The position numbers and the translations under genes were made by a program. A DNA stretch of 64,000 nucleotides, taken from the NCBI RefSeq assembly GCF_000006565.2, contig NC_031470.1, positions 1,986,954 to 2,050,953 of the forward strand, read 5' to 3'. This stretch comes from Toxoplasma gondii ME49. Its lineage: Eukaryota; Apicomplexa; Conoidasida; Eucoccidiorida; Sarcocystidae. The notes below the pieces were generated by a model. It did no database searches. It saw only the letters and a program-made list of their open reading frames with translations, and was not told the DNA's origin. Shown piece by piece: positions 60,696-64,000 of the stretch (position 1 is its first letter; each line of letters opens with the position of its first letter).

Positions 60696-63600
60696 ATGTC
60701 TTTCTTTGCTGTGAACGGCGGAGAGGCGGGTCGGCGTCCACCGTTGGGAGATAGGCGAGGAGAAATGGTGAGAGGCGGAGGCGGTAGAGGCAAGGCAGCA
60801 GTAGTTCACGAGCGAGAGGGAAGAGGGAGACGCAATCCGAGTTTCGCTTCCCATGAAGAGCGCATAGCCGGGGGTCGCCCCTCCGGAGTTGCCATGTTCT
60901 CTCACGACGGCTCAAATGTATCACGCCCACGAGAAGAGTTGCGCCATTCCGGCAGGGAAGAGGACCGACGAAGACCTTCGCTTTCCTACGCTCCCGTACA
61001 CACCGCGCCAGTCCGGGGCAGAGGCGGGCCTCGCGGGCCGACGCGTCCCCACGTAGGGGGCCCCTCGCAGGCGCTGGCGGGTCACAGCGAAAACCCAGGC
61101 TGTCCACCTCTGCTCTCTGCCGCCTTCGCGGCGCCACAGCACGGCAACGTGCGCCCCAGCATCAGCCGCGGTGGCCAGGCGCCTCTCGAGCGCAGACCTT
61201 CCGGAGAAGAGACAGGCCCGGGTGCGCTCCACTCTGTCGCCCACACGAACGGGCCCTTTCCGCGGGCCTCGGGACCTCCTGGACCGGCGGGGCTGGCACC
61301 TTCCGGCGCGACCAACGGCAGTGACCGAGAATCCGCGCAGTCCGAGGAAGTGCGCACTGGTGCTCCCCTGGGCGCATCTGTCCCCGCGGGCCCCTTCGGC
61401 TTCCACCCTGGGCCCGTCCCCAGTTCGCTCTGCGGGCCTCCGCCGCCGAGTCCTCCTGGAAGTGTGGGGTGTCTCCGACCGCACTTGGGCGGAGACGGCG
61501 CACGCGGACCCAACGGACCCAGAGGAGAGAGAGACGGCCCGCCTCTCCACACTGGCAGGCCGAGCCCGGCTCCACACGGCGGCCCTTTCGTCCCGAGTGG
61601 AGACCACGAGAGAGACCGAGTTCTAGGCGTACCTGCAGGCGGGATGGGACCAAGCAACGGACCCAGCCGGAGCGTCGGCGGGGCTGGACCCGGAAGGGCC
61701 TTCGAGGAACACTTGGGCGGCAGAGGCGGGCGGGGCGGCGCGCCTCTGGGCGTCACCAGCCCAGAGGGACTGGGACGCGAGGACGCGCACTTCCCAGGCG
61801 ACAGAGATGCGCGCCCCGAAAATGGCCCGGTACCCTCCCACCCGCGTAAACTCCGCGGCCCCCCCACAAACTCCGTGGGGGGGCGAGGCCACGCGAATGT
61901 CGACTTTCCCGGCGGAGCCCCAGGAGCCTCGCAGCACTCTGGCCAGGGCCTCCAGGGGAATGTCGACCAACCGCGCGGACCGCCGCACCCTGGCGACATG
62001 CAACTCATGGGCCCGCCGATGCATCCGCCCTTCCATCATGGGCGAGAAGGCCCTGCCGGTCTTGGCAACGACATGGGCCCTGGTATGCGATTCGTCATGG
62101 GCCACCCGCACACGAGCGGCGTGGCAGTGATGCCGGGTCCCGGCGGACCTCATCAAGTCGGGCCAGGAGGCCCGTCTGGAGGCTCCCCGTTCGGGCAAGC
62201 CCCACCAAACGCCTCGGGAGGCGAACCGATGTTGGGGTGTGGCCCGAATATGTCGCTACCCTCGCAAATGATGATGCCGCAGGCAGGATCTCCTCCGCCC
62301 GGAGGGCCGATCCCGTCTCCGGCTGATGCGCACCCGGGAGGCTTGCGCCTTGGACCCCAAGGCCCCGTCGTTGGGGTTCCAGGCTCGGTCGTCTGTGGGG
62401 TCGGCCCCATGGGCGGCCCGCCCGCAGCAGGCAGCTCGGACCCAGGGATCGGGCTGCAAAACGCGCCGCCGGGGATGCCCGGCGTCGGCCAGGGTATTCG
62501 GGGGCCCCCAGGGAGCAACGGGCCACTGCTAGGCATGGTTGGGCCTCTTGTGGGAGTGGGGCCGCACGGGGTAGTCGTTGGAGCCATGGGCGGCATGGGG
62601 TCGACGAGCGTGGTGAACCCGCCGCCTCCGCGGAGACGGAATGTCTTGGACATTCGCGACCCGAAGACCGGAAAGCTTGTTATTGGCGGATCGCTGCTAG
62701 ATGGCGCGGGCGGCTTTTTGGCGGGTGAGAAGGAGGCAGGAGCGGGGGATGACGACAGGGAAGGTAAGGGCGACGCGCAGGCTCAGAAACAGAAAGATGA
62801 GGCACAGGCGGGAAGGAAAGACAGCGAGAAGAGACCGTGGTCAGGGCCTCGACAGGGTGACGGCGAGAAACCGGGAGACAGTGGACTGAAGGATGCAAGT
62901 TGTACGAAGACTAAACGCGGTGACAGTGCAGAGACGGTCCCGGTGAGAGCCCTAGAAGGAGCAGGACCTGCAAAAGGTAAGGGAAGCGAGGCTACGCGTT
63001 CCTTCTCTCCTCTCGTGGAAGGTGAGTCGCGTCCATTCGGGGAGAAGAAGGACTCGAATGAGAGAACGGACAGGAAGAAGGACGGAGAGAAAGGGGCGTC
63101 GGAGGTACGCGCAGACGGAAGCCAGCGCCGGAGGGGCTCCTGTCGCCAGGCTAGCCGGGGGCAGGGCCAGGAAGAAGATCGCCGCGGAGCCGAGAATTCC
63201 CCGGTGGCACCCGGAGAGGCTTCCAAGCAAGAAAATGCCGCGGGTCACAAAAAGAAGGACGCGTCGCCAGCCGAGTTGTTCGAAGAGAAATCCGAAGCCG
63301 ACAGCCGAAGAAGTTTCTCGGGTGGAAGCGGAACAGACGAGACTGTCAAGACGGCGTCGCATGGCGGAAACGCGAATAAGAGAGAGCGAAGAAAGAGCCA
63401 GAACTCGGGAGATTCGCCGAGTTTGCCGCCGTTTCAAATGCAGCACAGTCTGCCAGTCCCGACGAGTAGGAATCGCTCTGGCGCGGCGAACGCAAAGCGA
63501 GATCCGGCACAGGGCCAGGATTCTGCATGTTTGGGGCTCGGGGACAACGGAGACTCTACAGCATCTGCCCGTGACGCTACACTTCCGAAAGAGGACTACG

Positions 63601-64000
63601 CGAATGGACTGAAGAAACAAACGCCTGTGGAAGTGTCACAGGCGGAAACTCCAGGACTCACGGTGGGCTCCGTAGTCCTGGGCCCTGCACCCAAGAGAAA
63701 CGCTGCCTTCGAAAAGGAGCAACATTCAGGGGCAGGCCTTATTCCGGCGACGAGTGGGCCCGGGTGGACGGCTGCGGGTTCTGGGGTCGACAACGTGTCC
63801 CAGAAGGGCACCCAACAACAGTCTAAAGGGAAGGGTCGCCGGGGATCGTTTACCTTCTCGATACCGGAGGAAGAGGAACCGAATGTGAGTCGTCATTCGG
63901 GCTACGGGCCCAAGCGAGGCGGCAACGCGGTCCCTCCCCCGCCCCCGGGGGGCCATCCCGCGTCTCGCTCCGGCGCCGGCGGGAGTGGGTCTCAGAAATC
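60696..64000 (+). CDS. Gly/Pro-rich N-terminal part of a large protein, possibly eIF4G-like (open at right edge)
   Basis: One reading frame is open from 60531 (after a TGA at 60528) to the end of the window without a stop. The first in-frame ATG is 60696 (MSFFAVNGGEAGRRP); 60765 and 60894 are later options. At least 1,101 residues are in view. Residues 60-640 are Gly/Pro/Arg/Met-rich (for example GPPMHPPFHHGREGPAG) and surely disordered. The motif RRRNVLDIRDPKTGKLVIGG at about 647-666 stands out as conserved-looking; it recalls the short IxDPxTGK-type motif found N-terminal to the MIF4G domain in eIF4G proteins. The rest is Lys/Glu/Ser-rich, with GRRGSFTFSIPEEEEPN near the end. If it is eIF4G, it would bridge eIF4E, PABP and the ribosome in translation initiation, with the MIF4G domain beyond the window. 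That identity is only a suggestion; the coding frame itself is well supported. Confidence 0.6.
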   Translation, partial: MSFFAVNGGEAGRRPPLGDRRGEMVRGGGGRGKAAVVHEREGRGRRNPSFASHEERIAGGRPSGVAMFSHDGSNVSRPREELRHSGREEDRRRPSLSYAPVHTAPVRGRGGPRGPTRPHVGGPSQALAGHSENPGCPPLLSAAFAAPQHGNVRPSISRGGQAPLERRPSGEETGPGALHSVAHTNGPFPRASGPPGPAGLAPSGATNGSDRESAQSEEVRTGAPLGASVPAGPFGFHPGPVPSSLCGPPPPSPPGSVGCLRPHLGGDGARGPNGPRGERDGPPLHTGRPSPAPHGGPFVPSGDHERDRVLGVPAGGMGPSNGPSRSVGGAGPGRAFEEHLGGRGGRGGAPLGVTSPEGLGREDAHFPGDRDARPENGPVPSHPRKLRGPPTNSVGGRGHANVDFPGGAPGASQHSGQGLQGNVDQPRGPPHPGDMQLMGPPMHPPFHHGREGPAGLGNDMGPGMRFVMGHPHTSGVAVMPGPGGPHQVGPGGPSGGSPFGQAPPNASGGEPMLGCGPNMSLPSQMMMPQAGSPPPGGPIPSPADAHPGGLRLGPQGPVVGVPGSVVCGVGPMGGPPAAGSSDPGIGLQNAPPGMPGVGQGIRGPPGSNGPLLGMVGPLVGVGPHGVVVGAMGGMGSTSVVNPPPPRRRNVLDIRDPKTGKLVIGGSLLDGAGGFLAGEKEAGAGDDDREGKGDAQAQKQKDEAQAGRKDSEKRPWSGPRQGDGEKPGDSGLKDASCTKTKRGDSAETVPVRALEGAGPAKGKGSEATRSFSPLVEGESRPFGEKKDSNERTDRKKDGEKGASEVRADGSQRRRGSCRQASRGQGQEEDRRGAENSPVAPGEASKQENAAGHKKKDASPAELFEEKSEADSRRSFSGGSGTDETVKTASHGGNANKRERRKSQNSGDSPSLPPFQMQHSLPVPTSRNRSGAANAKRDPAQGQDSACLGLGDNGDSTASARDATLPKEDYANGLKKQTPVEVSQAETPGLTVGSVVLGPAPKRNAAFEKEQHSGAGLIPATSGPGWTAAGSGVDNVSQKGTQQQSKGKGRRGSFTFSIPEEEEPNVSRHSGYGPKRGGNAVPPPPPGGHPASRSGAGGSGSQK

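Noticed and set aside
61082..62008. 308-codon minus-strand open frame and other minus frames over 60.7-62.7 kb
   Set aside because: Shadows of the Gly/Pro-rich plus-strand gene: GC-rich codons leave few stops on the opposite strand.

Overview
The window looks like nuclear DNA of a coccidian apicomplexan of the Toxoplasma / Neospora / Hammondia type. The grounds are roughly balanced base composition, genes split by GT-AG introns of about 0.1-1 kb, polypyrimidine-rich flanks, long intergenic and UTR stretches (2-5 kb), Ser-, Gly- or Pro-rich low-complexity inserts in otherwise conserved proteins, recessed signal anchors and TGCATGC-type motifs. There is no operon logic. No mobile element, CRISPR array, rRNA or convincing tRNA was seen. 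Exon joins were worked out by hand from splice consensus and codon phase, so they are models and not transcript-supported.

Layout, left to right: (1) 1-3644, minus: a UBA-like-domain protein with a long Ser-rich tract, whose 3' end runs off the left edge. (2) about 4391-9030, plus: a fragmentary, unrecognised multi-exon gene, partly ambiguous and including an in-frame TAG. (3) 9252-14034, minus: a nine-exon gene for a protein starting MGCTLKC (predicted dual acylation) with a TerD-like (tellurite/stress) domain and a C-terminal coiled coil. (4) 16207-23927, plus: a 13-exon gene, two of them micro-exons of 20 and 22 nt, for a membrane-anchored GH27 (alpha-galactosidase-fold) protein that has lost its catalytic residues. 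(5) 26180-27549, minus: a two-exon secreted CRAL-TRIO (Sec14-like) protein. (6) 30498-31417, plus: proteasome subunit beta type 2 (beta-4), two exons. (7) 35493-38390, minus: a large single-exon cyclin-fold protein. (8) 43824-44996, minus: a hypothetical protein with two hydrophobic segments. (9) 50120-56371, plus: a six-exon seven-transmembrane GOST-family protein carrying a PA-like lumenal domain. (10) 60696-64000, plus: the N-terminal part of a very long Gly/Pro-rich protein, open at the right edge, possibly an eIF4G-like factor.

The genes do not form one pathway. Several point to the secretory and membrane system (GH27 pseudoenzyme, CRAL-TRIO, GOST/PA protein, acylated TerD protein); others are housekeeping or regulatory (proteasome, cyclin, UBA, putative translation factor). 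The most unusual are the catalytically dead, membrane-tethered GH27 protein and the acylated TerD-domain protein.
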